From contig JBJHBI010000009.1 of NCBI GenBank assembly GCA_050485405.1, positions 18,712-82,711 of the forward strand: a DNA stretch of 64,000 nt, in the 5' to 3' direction. Shown here piece by piece: positions 17,979 to 27,056 of the stretch (position 1 is its first letter; every line of letters begins with the position of its first letter). Below the pieces are notes generated by a model, which saw nothing but the letters and a program-made list of their open reading frames with translations, made no database searches and was not told where the DNA came from. A program made the translations under genes and the position numbers. The stretch comes from Saliniramus sp050485405 (GTDB lineage: Bacteria > Pseudomonadota > Alphaproteobacteria > Rhizobiales > Beijerinckiaceae).

Positions 17979-18103
17979 TTTGATCCATCCAAGAAAACGC
18001 ACTCTCGGCTTGCTGATGGACATGGCCTGGCGAGACCGATTGAGCGCCGCCAAGTCTGCCGATACATCACTGATTTATCGCCAAGAAACCGGGTGATTGA
18101 TTC

Positions 18104-18460
18104 GTGAATTCCTTGTCGAATGAAGTAAAGCGCTGGAAATTGACGGAAACTGACAAACAATTTGCCGAGTTAATCAGCAAACTCCGCCTCATCGAAGGTG
18201 CAACCAGAGGGCTGAAGGGGACGGTGATCGCGACCGGCATCGCCGCCGCGGCAGTCGTCATAGCCGTGCTCGGATGGGGCGGCCAGATGTTCATGTCCGG
18301 AATGGACACACGGATAGCTGCCGACCGGGCCGCGCAATCTGCCGCAGAGGCTGTCGAGCAGCGCATGTCCGACGAGCTCCAGCGCGCGTTGCGGGCAATT
18401 CGGATGGAGGCGCCGCCCCCTGCTCCGAGCGAAGAACAGCGGCCGCTGCCGCAGAATTGA
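18104..18460 (+). CDS. Small single-pass membrane protein, unknown
   Basis: A 118-aa protein from a GTG start at 18104. About 40 charged residues precede one transmembrane helix (about 41-60, TVIATGIAAAAVVIAVLGW), followed by an Ala/Glu/Arg-rich, probably helical tail ending in a Pro-rich segment. The layout resembles small coiled-coil anchors or haemolysin-XhlA-like proteins, but I do not recognise a family. The first third is visibly AT-richer than neighbouring genes, and it sits next to a tRNA and a tyrosine recombinase gene, so horizontal acquisition is possible. Confidence 0.6.
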   Translation: MNSLSNEVKRWKLTETDKQFAELISKLRLIEGATRGLKGTVIATGIAAAAVVIAVLGWGGQMFMSGMDTRIAADRAAQSAAEAVEQRMSDELQRALRAIRMEAPPPAPSEEQRPLPQN

Positions 18461-18606
18461 ACTGCCTGATCAAATAGCGTCGACGCTTCGACGCCTTGCC
18501 GGCTCTCACTCCCCCATCGTCGGCTTTTCCGATAACGCGGAGACCGCGCACCTATCCCCTCCCCGTCATGGTAGATTCTTTACCCGCGCTCCAGCAGAAT
18601 CACCCT

Positions 18607-19599
18607 ATGACAGCCTCGACGAATCAACGCATCGCACTCTTCCTCGACATGCTCGCCGTCGAACGCGGGGCGGCGAAGAATACGCTTGCGGCCTATGGCC
18701 GGGATCTCGAGGATTATGCGGCGTTTCTCGTCAGCCGGGGGCTCGGTCTCGACGGTGTCGGACAGGGTGACCTGCGCGACTACCTGGCCGATCTCGGTCA
18801 GCGCGGGCTGAGCGCATCGTCATCGGCGCGGCGCCTGTCCGCGGTTCGGCAATTCCACAAGTTTCTCTATACGGAAAGCCATCTCGGCGCCGATCCCTCC
18901 GCGACGCTGAGCGGGCCGCGCAAGGGGCGCACATTGCCCAAGACGCTCGGCATGGCCGAGGTGGAGCGCCTGCTCGAAACCGCCCGCAACGCCTGCGACG
19001 CGCCGGATATCTCGCAGGGGAAGTATCTGCGGGCCCTGCGCATGCACTGCCTGCTCGAAATGCTCTACGCCACGGGTCTGCGTGTCTCCGAACTCATCGC
19101 CCTGCCCCGTTCTGCGGCGCGTACCCGCGATTCGCTGATCGTGGTACGCGGCAAGGGCAACAAGGAGCGTCTCGTGCCGCTCAATCCGTCGGCGAAGGCG
19201 GCTGCCGCACGCTATCTCGCCGCGCGCGAGGAGGCCGCAGCCGCGCGCAATACCGGGAAGGCTGGCAAGACCGGCAAGAAGAGCAAGGGCGTTAGCCAGC
19301 CGGCAAGCCCGTGGCTGTTTCCCGCCGACAGCGAGAGCGGCCACCTCACCCGGCAAGCCTTCGCGCGCGATCTCAAGAGCATCGCCGCGCTCGCCGGGCT
19401 CGATACCCGCACGATCTCGCCCCACGTCCTGCGCCATGCCTTCGCGAGCCATCTTTTGCAGAACGGCGCAGATCTGCGCATGATCCAGGAACTGCTCGGC
19501 CATGCCGACATCTCGACGACGCAGATCTACACCCACGTCCTCGACGAGCGCATGAAGGCGCTGGTGCGCGATCTGCATCCGCTGTCGCAGGGCGGTTGA
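18607..19599 (+). CDS. xerD: Tyrosine recombinase XerD
   Basis: A 330-aa site-specific recombinase. The SAM-like core-binding domain covers about 1-100 and the catalytic domain about 110-325. The full catalytic set is visible: Arg159, Lys183, His273, Arg276 (HVLRHAFASHL), His299 and nucleophile Tyr308 (TTQIYTHV). This matches chromosomal XerD, which resolves chromosome dimers at dif with XerC and FtsK. A Lys/Gly-rich insert at about 215-230 before the PWLFP segment is unusual. The ATG at 18607 aligns with XerD N-termini; an earlier in-frame ATG at 18568 is possible. Confidence 0.88.
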   Translation: MTASTNQRIALFLDMLAVERGAAKNTLAAYGRDLEDYAAFLVSRGLGLDGVGQGDLRDYLADLGQRGLSASSSARRLSAVRQFHKFLYTESHLGADPSATLSGPRKGRTLPKTLGMAEVERLLETARNACDAPDISQGKYLRALRMHCLLEMLYATGLRVSELIALPRSAARTRDSLIVVRGKGNKERLVPLNPSAKAAAARYLAAREEAAAARNTGKAGKTGKKSKGVSQPASPWLFPADSESGHLTRQAFARDLKSIAALAGLDTRTISPHVLRHAFASHLLQNGADLRMIQELLGHADISTTQIYTHVLDERMKALVRDLHPLSQGG

Positions 19600-19603
19600 G
19601 CGC

Positions 19604-20551
19604 TCAGCCCGACACCACGTAGCGTCGCGAGAAGCGCTTGACGATCTGCGGCATCAGATAGATCGGGAACTGCGCGAGCGCGAAAAAGAGATAGGTCGTA
19701 TCCGGCGTCGCCGCGCCGAGCGCCGCGATCAGCAGCCCCATATTGCGCTGCCCTGTCCCGTAACCGAGCACGAACCGGTCAGAGGGCGATAGCGGGCGCA
19801 GGATCAGCATCGCCGAGAGTATGCCCGCAAACGCGATCGCGAAGACGATGCCGAGATATCCGGCCACGCGAAGCGGCGTGTCCATCATCGCATAGAGCAC
19901 CCCGTCCATCGCCGCGATCGCAAAGAGGAAGTAAGTGACGACGCCGAGCCCGTCGAAGCTCGCCTTGTGCTCGCGAATGCGCCGCTCCCCGACGAGGAGG
20001 CGGATCACGATCGCCGTGGCGATCGCACCGCCGATCAGGAAGATCATGCGGGTGATCAACGCACCGACATCGAGGGGAACCGGGACCGCGGCGACGAGTT
20101 CGGCGGCGATCGGTGAATAGAACGGCGCGAGCGCGGTCGTGACCAGCACGACGGTGAGCAGCATTGTGGGTGCGAGACCGAGCACCATCGCGACGGCGGG
20201 CGAGGACATGATCGGTGGCGCGGCGGCCAGAATCGCGAGGCCGAGCACGAGGCCGGGATCGAGATTCTCGCGGCCCACCAGCGTCAAGAGACCGCCGACG
20301 AGGAGAATCGGCGCGAGCGTCGTCCAGATCAGCGCGAAAATCAGTCCCGACGGCGCACGCAGGATCGCGCGCAAGGCGTGCAGATCGACGCGGGCGAAGG
20401 TCATGGCGACGAAGATGAAGATCGCAACCGGCAGGAAGGGACGCGCCGCAGCGGCGAGTTGCGGGAGCATCAGGCCGATCAGGATGCTGATCGCAAAACC
20501 CTGGGTCGCATATCTGCCAATGAATGCCAGGGCTTTGACGAGAAACGACAT
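19604..20551 (-). CDS. BASS-family (bile acid:Na+ symporter-like) transporter
   Basis: A 315-aa integral membrane protein with eight to ten hydrophobic helices and the internal two-half arrangement of the BASS/ACR3/AEC group. The short motifs AAPPIMSSPAVA and GYGTGQRNMG occur at the helix breaks that in BASS transporters form the Na+ and substrate sites. The substrate is unknown: organic anions or arsenite-like oxyanions are the main options, but there is no ars gene nearby. It converges on xerD with only four bases between the stops. Confidence 0.75.
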   Translation of the reverse strand: MSFLVKALAFIGRYATQGFAISILIGLMLPQLAAAARPFLPVAIFIFVAMTFARVDLHALRAILRAPSGLIFALIWTTLAPILLVGGLLTLVGRENLDPGLVLGLAILAAAPPIMSSPAVAMVLGLAPTMLLTVVLVTTALAPFYSPIAAELVAAVPVPLDVGALITRMIFLIGGAIATAIVIRLLVGERRIREHKASFDGLGVVTYFLFAIAAMDGVLYAMMDTPLRVAGYLGIVFAIAFAGILSAMLILRPLSPSDRFVLGYGTGQRNMGLLIAALGAATPDTTYLFFALAQFPIYLMPQIVKRFSRRYVVSG

Positions 20552-20704
20552 ATCGGCGCGACGACCCTCGGGCGAGCGTATAGCGGAACGCGGCTTGCGC
20601 GTCGGCTTCGGCGCACGGGCGGGGCGACAAATTCCGCCTTGGCCTGCGCGGTTTCATCCCATATCCCGAACGGCGTGGTTCGAACAAGTCTCCGGGAGGT
20701 GCGG

Positions 20705-21958
20705 ATGCGCACAGATGTGATCGTACTCGGCGCAGGCATCGTCGGTGTCAGCGCCGCCCTGCATCTGCAACGGCGCGGTCGCGACGTCGTTCTGGTCGAC
20801 CGGCGCGGCGCCGGCGAGGAGGCGAGCTACGGCAATGCCGGGCTGATGGAGCGCGCGACAATCGAACCCTATGCCTTCCCGCGCGATCTCGGCTCGCTGA
20901 TCAAATATGGGCTCAACCGCTCAACGGAAGTGCGCTACGACATCTCGTTCCTGCCCAAGATCGCCCCCTGGCTCGCGCGCTACTGGTGGCACTCGTCGCC
21001 GGGCCGCCACGCGGAAGCGACGCGCGCCATGCGTCCGCTGATCGAGCGCTGTGTCGAGGAACATGCCGATCTCGTCGCCGAGGCCGGCGTCGCGCCGCTG
21101 ATGCGCCCCAAGGGCTGGATCAAGGCCGCGCGCAGCCAGGCGCGTCTCGATGCCGAGGTTGCGGAGGCCGAGCGCTTCGCCCGCGATTACGGGATCACCT
21201 ATGATCTGCTCGACCGCGCCGCGCTCAAGGAGCGCGAGCCGCATCTGAGCGACCGGATCATCGGCGCGATCCATCTGCGCGATCCCAATACCTGCCCCGA
21301 CCCCGGAGGTCTGACGAAGGCTTACGCCGATCTCTTCATCCGCAAGGGCGGGCGCTTCGTGAACGGCGATGCGCGTTCGCTCAAAGCGCATGGCGGCAAC
21401 GGCAAGGCCGCGTGGCGCGTCACGACGGAGGAAGGCGAGATCACCGCCGATCACGCAGTCGTCGCGCTGGGCGCCTGGTCGAGCGACGTCTACGAGCCGC
21501 TCGGCTACCGCATGCCGCTCGCGGCGAAACGCGGCTACCATCTGCATTACGCCGCCGAGGGCAACGCCGTCCTCAATCACCCGGTGCTCGATGTCGATGC
21601 GGGCGTGGTGCTCGCGCCGATGAACAAGGGTATCCGGCTCACCACCGGGATCGAGTTCGCGCCGCGCGATGCGCCCAAGAACCCGGTCCAGGTCGCGCGC
21701 TGCGAGCCGCTGGCGCGGGAGATCTTCCCGCTCGGGAAGCCGAACGAGCCGGCGCCCTGGATGGGGCTGCGCCCGTGTTTTCCCGACATGCGCCCCGTGA
21801 TCGGCGCCGCGCCGCGCCATGACGGCCTGTGGTTCGCCTTCGGCCACAACCATCACGGGTTCTCGCTGGGCCCGGTGACCGGGCGCATCCTCGCCGAGAT
21901 GATGACGGGCGAGACACCCGCCGTCGAAACGGGCTGGTTCCGCGCCGACCGGTTCTGA
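20705..21958 (+). CDS. FAD-dependent D-amino-acid dehydrogenase-like protein
   Basis: A 417-aa DAO-family flavoprotein similar to DadA. The N-terminal dinucleotide-binding motif reads VLGAGIVGVSAALHLQRRG, and the C-terminal GHNHHGFSLGPVTGR is the usual second FAD contact. DadA-like enzymes oxidise D-amino acids to 2-oxo acids at the inner membrane, passing electrons to the respiratory chain. The ATG at 20705 follows a strong GGGAGG at 20694-20699; the frame is open much further upstream without family similarity. An EamA exporter follows in the same direction. Substrate is inferred only. Confidence 0.82.
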   Translation: MRTDVIVLGAGIVGVSAALHLQRRGRDVVLVDRRGAGEEASYGNAGLMERATIEPYAFPRDLGSLIKYGLNRSTEVRYDISFLPKIAPWLARYWWHSSPGRHAEATRAMRPLIERCVEEHADLVAEAGVAPLMRPKGWIKAARSQARLDAEVAEAERFARDYGITYDLLDRAALKEREPHLSDRIIGAIHLRDPNTCPDPGGLTKAYADLFIRKGGRFVNGDARSLKAHGGNGKAAWRVTTEEGEITADHAVVALGAWSSDVYEPLGYRMPLAAKRGYHLHYAAEGNAVLNHPVLDVDAGVVLAPMNKGIRLTTGIEFAPRDAPKNPVQVARCEPLAREIFPLGKPNEPAPWMGLRPCFPDMRPVIGAAPRHDGLWFAFGHNHHGFSLGPVTGRILAEMMTGETPAVETGWFRADRF

Positions 21959-22032
21959 CGCCCTCTCAACCAGCCATGCGTGTGGCGCGCATCTGCGGGT
22001 GCGACGAAAGTGCTTCCACGCGCGCACCACGC

Positions 22033-23001
22033 ATGGTTTTCTCGCAGCGTTCCCTCTTGATACCGGCCCTCCCCGTGCAGCCCGTCATCGGCATCCTTCT
22101 CAAGGTCCTCTCAGCCTTCGCCTTCACCCTGATGGCGGCGACGATCAAGCTCGTCAGCGAGAACTACCCCGTCGGGCAGTTGATCTTCTTCCGCTCGGCC
22201 TTCGCCCTCATACCGCTGCTGATCTGGCTCGCCTGGAGCGACCGCATGATCAACGCGGTGCGCACGCATAATCTCAAGGGCCATCTCCTGCGCAGCATCA
22301 TCGGCGTGACGGGGATGTTCTGCGGCTTCGCGGCGCTGAGCTACCTGCCGCTCTCGGATGCGGTGGCCATCGGCTATGCGGCGCCGCTGATCGTGGTCGT
22401 GCTCGCGGCACTCCTTCTGAAGGAGACGGTGCGGGCCTATCGCTGGAGCGCGGTGGGGATCGGTTTCATCGGCGTGATCTTGATGCTGACGCCGCAATTC
22501 GGCGTCACCGATGCCGCTGTCGCCGACGACAACCGGGCGCTGGGCGCGACCTTCGCGATCTTCGCAGCACTTTGCACCGCCGCCGCGACGATCCAGGTTC
22601 GCCGCCTCACCGCGACGGAACGCACCGGCGCCATCGTGTTCTATTTCTCAGTTTTCTCCACCCTGATCGGCCTCGCGACGATCATCTTCGGCTGGAACCT
22701 GCCGGGACTGGCCGATTTCGGCATTCTCGTCGTGATCGGCATTCTGGGCGGCATCGGCCAGATCCTGCTGACGCAGAGCTACCGCTACGGCGACGCCTCG
22801 CTGATCGCGCCATTCGAATACACGACGATGATCTGGGCGCTGCTGCTCGGCTGGTTCGTCTTCGGCGACTGGCCGCAGGCCATCGTGCTCGCCGGCGCCG
22901 CCATCGTCATCGCGGCGGGTATCTTCGTGATCTGGCGTGAACACCAGCTCGGCCTGGCCCGCAAGAAGGCCGCCGAGATGGCCTCGAAGCGGGCGATCTG
23001 A
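22033..23001 (+). CDS. EamA/DMT-family transporter
   Basis: A 322-aa membrane protein with ten predicted helices in two EamA repeats (about 17-155 and 175-305), typical of drug/metabolite transporters such as the RhaT/YdcZ and S-adenosylmethionine-transporter-like groups. The start is uncertain: ATG at 22033 is chosen because it just precedes the first helix, but ATG 21976 and GTG 22075 are also in frame and none has a good Shine-Dalgarno. It probably exports small metabolites, possibly amino acids given the DadA-like gene upstream. Confidence 0.8.
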   Translation: MVFSQRSLLIPALPVQPVIGILLKVLSAFAFTLMAATIKLVSENYPVGQLIFFRSAFALIPLLIWLAWSDRMINAVRTHNLKGHLLRSIIGVTGMFCGFAALSYLPLSDAVAIGYAAPLIVVVLAALLLKETVRAYRWSAVGIGFIGVILMLTPQFGVTDAAVADDNRALGATFAIFAALCTAAATIQVRRLTATERTGAIVFYFSVFSTLIGLATIIFGWNLPGLADFGILVVIGILGGIGQILLTQSYRYGDASLIAPFEYTTMIWALLLGWFVFGDWPQAIVLAGAAIVIAAGIFVIWREHQLGLARKKAAEMASKRAI

Positions 23002-23106
23002 ACGGCCCCTCAGGAGGCATGGCTGCGGGAAAACCGTGGGTGTAGGGTAACTTCCCTTCCCCAGAGGGATCAGAGGCCGAGGGAACCCTGCACGGATGGC
23101 GCAGGT

Positions 23107-24456
23107 TTACCCGCGCCCCTTGTCGTAGGGGTTCTTGCCGGTGCGCAGCGACACGCGGATCGGGGTTCCGGGAAGTTCGAAGGTCTCGCGCAGATTGTTG
23201 ACGAGGTAGCGCGTATAGCTTTTGGGCAAGGCATGGAGCTGGTTGCCGAAGAAGGCGAAATGCGGGGGGCGGGCCTTGATCTGCGTCATGTAGCGGATCT
23301 TGATGCGCCGGCCCGAGACCGCCGGCGGCGGGTTGGCCTCGACCACCTCGCCGAGCCACTGGTTCAGCCGCGCTGTCGAAATCCGCGTGTTCCAGGTCTC
23401 GTAGGCCTTGAACACGCCCTGCATCAGCCGGTCGAGGCCATCGCCGGCGAGGCCGGAGAGATGCACGACGGGTGCGCCCTTCACCTGCGGCAAAAGCCGC
23501 GTCGCCTTCTCGCGCAGGTCCTTCAGGAGCCCCTGCTGGTCGGCGACGAGATCCCATTTGTTGAGTCCGATCACCACCGCCCTGCCCTCGCGCTCGATCA
23601 GGTCGACGATGGTCAGATCCTGTTTCTCGAAGGGTATCGTGGCATCGAGCAGGACGACGACGACATCGGCGAAGCGCATGGCGCGCAAGCCGTCGGAGGT
23701 TGCGAGCTTTTCCAGCTTGTCGTCGATGCGCGCGCGCTTGCGCAGGCCCGCCGTGTCGATCAGCTTGGCCCGGCGCCCGCGCCAGGTCCAGTCGATGGTG
23801 ATTGCATCGCGCGTGATCCCGGCTTCGGGCCCGGTGAGCAGGCGCTCCGAGCCGATGAGCTGGTTGATCAGTGTGGATTTTCCGGCATTGGGGCGCCCCA
23901 GAATGGCGATGCGCACCGGATCATCCTCGCCGCGCTCGTCCTCCTCGTCGTCCTCGACGGCATCGGGCAAGAGCTCGCGCAGCTGGTCGTAGAGCTCGTC
24001 GATGCCGATCCCGTGCTCGCCGGAAAACGCGATCGGCTCACCGAGGCCGAGTTCGTAAGCGTCGTAGACATTGGCGATGCCCGCCTGGCTCTCCGCCTTG
24101 TTGGCGAGCAGGATTACCGGCTTGCCGGATTTGCGCACCATCTCGCCGAAGGGCACATCCGCCGGCAACAGGCCCGTACGCGCATCGATCACGAAGAGAA
24201 TCGCGTCCGCATCCTCGATCGCCGCCTCGGTCTGGGCGCGCATGCGCCCGAGCAGGCTGTCGGCATCGGCCTCCTCCAGGCCCGCCGTATCGACGATGGA
24301 AAAGCGCAGATCCGCAAGCCGCGCCTCGCCCTCGCGACGGTCACGGGTGACGCCGGGACGATCGTCGACCAGCGCGAGCCGCCTGCCGACGAGGCGGTTG
24401 AACAGGGTCGACTTGCCCACATTCGGGCGGCCGACGATGGCGACGGTTGGCAGCAT
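23107..24456 (-). CDS. der: Ribosome-assembly GTPase Der (EngA)
   Basis: A 449-aa GTPase with two tandem G domains and a C-terminal KH-like domain, required for 50S subunit maturation. Both P-loops are intact, GRPNVGKSTL near residue 8 and GRPNAGKSTL near residue 190, each followed by its own DTAGL and NK.D (NKAES and NKWDL) motifs. The KH-like end contains the conserved RIKIRYMTQ. It lies 44 bases downstream of the TPR gene on the same strand, the yfgM-der arrangement common in Proteobacteria, although bamB is missing here. Confidence 0.96.
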   Translation of the reverse strand: MLPTVAIVGRPNVGKSTLFNRLVGRRLALVDDRPGVTRDRREGEARLADLRFSIVDTAGLEEADADSLLGRMRAQTEAAIEDADAILFVIDARTGLLPADVPFGEMVRKSGKPVILLANKAESQAGIANVYDAYELGLGEPIAFSGEHGIGIDELYDQLRELLPDAVEDDEEDERGEDDPVRIAILGRPNAGKSTLINQLIGSERLLTGPEAGITRDAITIDWTWRGRRAKLIDTAGLRKRARIDDKLEKLATSDGLRAMRFADVVVVLLDATIPFEKQDLTIVDLIEREGRAVVIGLNKWDLVADQQGLLKDLREKATRLLPQVKGAPVVHLSGLAGDGLDRLMQGVFKAYETWNTRISTARLNQWLGEVVEANPPPAVSGRRIKIRYMTQIKARPPHFAFFGNQLHALPKSYTRYLVNNLRETFELPGTPIRVSLRTGKNPYDKGRG

Positions 24457-24500
24457 GGCCTTGCGCTTTCGCGTATACGCGGTTGGTTGCCGGAATCGGC

Positions 24501-25157
24501 TTACATGGTCTCGACAGGCCCGGCGGCCACGAGCGCGGAATAGATTTCGAGCCGCGCGCGCAGGCCGGACGGCGTGTCCGGGTCGGCGGCCATCTCGTCG
24601 AACCAGCGGCCCGCCGTGTCGTAATCGCCGGTGCGCAGGGCCGCGAGGCCGAGCGCTTCGCGCGCCGAATGACGATAGGCGTTGTCGGGCGTCGCGAGGC
24701 TCTCCAGCGCGGATGCCGCAGCGGCGGGATCCGTATCGAGGCGAAGCAGCGCCGCGCGCAGGGTCGCGAGATCACGCATGCTCGACGGAATGCTCCCGTC
24801 GGCGGCGAGCGCATCGAAAGCCTCCGCGCCACGTGTGGGGCTCTCCTCGCCGAGGGCGGCCGCAATGCGGAAGCGCGCCAGCACCGGGAAGCCGCCACGT
24901 CCCTCGGCGGCGAGTTCTTCGAGCATGGCGATGCCGCTGTCGCGGCGCCCGTCGAGGATCATCTGCTGGGCGTCGAAGAGCTGCGCCGAGGCCTGGTGCC
25001 CGCGCTGCGTCTCGAGATACTCCCAGTAGCGCCAGCCGCCGACACCGGCGACGACCAGAACGGCGACGACCACGAATGCACCGCCCCATCGCTTCCAGAA
25101 CGCCATCGCCCTGTCGCGGCGGAATTCCTCGTCGACCTCGCGGAAAAACTCGTTCAT
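24501..25157 (-). CDS. YfgM-like TPR membrane protein
   Basis: A 218-aa protein with a short cytoplasmic N-terminus, one transmembrane helix (about 29-46, FVVVAVLVVAGVGGWRYW) and a periplasmic alpha-helical TPR-like domain. This matches the YfgM/TPR_21 family, an accessory to the SecYEG translocon and periplasmic chaperones. Located upstream of der with 44 bases between, likely one operon. Confidence 0.82.
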   Translation of the reverse strand: MNEFFREVDEEFRRDRAMAFWKRWGGAFVVVAVLVVAGVGGWRYWEYLETQRGHQASAQLFDAQQMILDGRRDSGIAMLEELAAEGRGGFPVLARFRIAAALGEESPTRGAEAFDALAADGSIPSSMRDLATLRAALLRLDTDPAAAASALESLATPDNAYRHSAREALGLAALRTGDYDTAGRWFDEMAADPDTPSGLRARLEIYSALVAAGPVETM

Positions 25158-25293
25158 CGCTCAACCCGTCTCATCATGGCGCACATTCGCGCGCCCGGTT
25201 CCAGCGGCTCGCCTAGCACAGCCCCGCCCGCAAGGCGAGACGCTTTTGCCATATGGCGTGCGATCCCCCGGATGCGTCCCGCCGGCGCCGGCC

Positions 25294-26583
25294 TCAGGCG
25301 CGCACGCGCTCCACCTGCGCGCCGCAGCGCACGAGCTTGCTCTCCAGCGCCTCGAAACCACGATCGAGGTGGTAGACGCGGTTGATCGTGGTCTCGCCCT
25401 CGGCGACCAGGGCCGCGATGACGAGAGAGACCGAGGCGCGCAGATCCGTCGCCATGACCGGGGCGCCGCGCAGCTGCGGCACGCCCTCGACGATGGCCAG
25501 ATCGCCTTCGAGGCGTATCTTCGCGCCAAGACGCGCGAGCTCCTGCACATGCATGAAGCGGTTCTCGAAGATCGTCTCGCGAATATGCGAAACACCCTCC
25601 GCCCGCGTCATCAGCGCCATGAACTGCGCCTGCAGGTCGGTGGCGAAGCCGGGGAAGGGCTGCGTCTCGATATCGACCGGCGCGAGACCCGAGCCGTTGC
25701 GACGAACCCGGATGCCGGTATTGCTCTCGGTGATCTGAGCGCCCGCGCGGCGCAGCGTCTCGAGCGGTGCCTGGAGCAGGTCGGCGCTGGTATTCTCCAG
25801 CATCACGTCCCCGCCCGCCATGGCGACGGCCATCGCATAGGTGCCGGTCTCGATGCGATCGGGCAGAACCGCATGGCTCGCCCCGTGGAGGCTGCCGACC
25901 CCCTCGATCACGATCCGCGAGGAGCCGGCACCGGAGACCTTCGCGCCCATTTTATTGAGGCAATCGGCCACATCGACGATTTCCGGCTCGCGCGCGGCGT
26001 TCTCGATCACGCTCTCGCCCCGCGCCAGCACCGCCGCCATCATCGCGACATGGGTGCCGCTGACGGTGACCTTCGGGAAATCGATCCGCGCGCCGCGCAG
26101 CCCGTCACGCGCACGGGCGACAACGTAGCCGGCATCGATCTCGATTTCGGCGCCGAGCTTCTGCAAGGCGTCGATCAGCAGATCGACCGGGCGCGTGCCG
26201 ATGGCGCAGCCGCCGGGCAGCGAGACGCGCGCCTCGCCGAACCGCGCGAGCAGCGGCGCGATCACCCAGAAGCTCGCCCGCATGCGCGAGACGAGTTCGT
26301 AGGGCGCCGTCGTATCGATCACGGTGGAGGCCTGGAGACGAAGCGTCTGGCCGGATTCGGTGCTCTCGCCGACGCGCCGCCCCACGATGGTGTGGTCGAC
26401 GCCGTTATTGCCCAGGATGCGCAGGAGCAGCTGCACGTCAGCCAGCCGCGGGACGTTCGAGAGTTCGAGCGTGTCGCGCGTGAGGAGGCTCGCCGTCATC
26501 AGGGGCAGGGCCGCGTTCTTGGCACCGGAAATCGGAATGGTGCCGGTCAGCGGCGCGCCGCCGCGAATGATGATGCGATCCAT
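25294..26583 (-). CDS. murA: UDP-GlcNAc 1-carboxyvinyltransferase MurA
   Basis: A 429-aa enzyme for the first committed step of peptidoglycan synthesis, transferring enolpyruvyl from PEP to UDP-GlcNAc. The double inside-out alpha/beta domains are complete. The catalytic Cys lies in PGGCAIGTRPVD, the fosfomycin target, and the N-terminal ISGAKNAALP motif is conserved. The start ATG at 26583 is the family-standard MDRIIIRGG. A small basic protein gene lies 88 bases upstream on the same strand. Confidence 0.97.
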   Translation of the reverse strand: MDRIIIRGGAPLTGTIPISGAKNAALPLMTASLLTRDTLELSNVPRLADVQLLLRILGNNGVDHTIVGRRVGESTESGQTLRLQASTVIDTTAPYELVSRMRASFWVIAPLLARFGEARVSLPGGCAIGTRPVDLLIDALQKLGAEIEIDAGYVVARARDGLRGARIDFPKVTVSGTHVAMMAAVLARGESVIENAAREPEIVDVADCLNKMGAKVSGAGSSRIVIEGVGSLHGASHAVLPDRIETGTYAMAVAMAGGDVMLENTSADLLQAPLETLRRAGAQITESNTGIRVRRNGSGLAPVDIETQPFPGFATDLQAQFMALMTRAEGVSHIRETIFENRFMHVQELARLGAKIRLEGDLAIVEGVPQLRGAPVMATDLRASVSLVIAALVAEGETTINRVYHLDRGFEALESKLVRCGAQVERVRA

Positions 26584-26671
26584 ACGTTATGGCCCCCAAT
26601 TTTTGTTCGACTGCGGCATTCAGCCGCGTGATTTGCACGTTGCGTTACCTGTGCCGCCGAAAGTGGCGAGA

Positions 26672-26845
26672 TCATGATGTCTCGTTGCGATCGGGCGCGT
26701 CGGGCACCGGCGCGGCCGGACCCGTGTCATTGGCGTCACGCTCCTGATCCGCAGCGCTCGCGCGCTTTCGCGCCTGCTGCTTGCGCCGTTTGAGATTTTC
26801 CCGCAGCGCCGCCTTCAACCGCGCCTCGCGCCCCTGATCCGTCAT
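26672..26845 (-). CDS. Small basic protein upstream of murA
   Basis: A 57-aa Lys/Arg-rich, probably helical protein beginning MTDQGREARLKAALRENLKR. I choose the ATG at 26845; a TTG at 26944 would add 33 residues lacking similarity to a normal N-terminus. Similar short ENLKRRK proteins are familiar beside murA in Rhizobiales, but no function is known to me. Same strand as murA. Confidence 0.6.
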   Translation of the reverse strand: MTDQGREARLKAALRENLKRRKQQARKRASAADQERDANDTGPAAPVPDAPDRNETS

Positions 26846-27056
26846 GACCTCACCAGATGGCCTCGCCGTATGCAACGTGGCATTTGCGACCCTTCGTCGC
26901 TCGAATCCGGAATAAGGCTTTACACGGGCTCCCTCAAGCGCCAATCCCCTATATTGGAATCGCTCGCATTGACCGATCGCAATGTGCGATGATCCCGGCG
27001 ATGCGAAAGTGATGTCAGCGTCGCGCCTTCGCGCGGCTCAATCCCCCGGTGAAGCG

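Noticed and set aside
25246..26631. Long plus-strand frame opposite murA, 461 aa
   Set aside because: Opposite a textbook murA; Arg/Asp/His-rich with no motifs.
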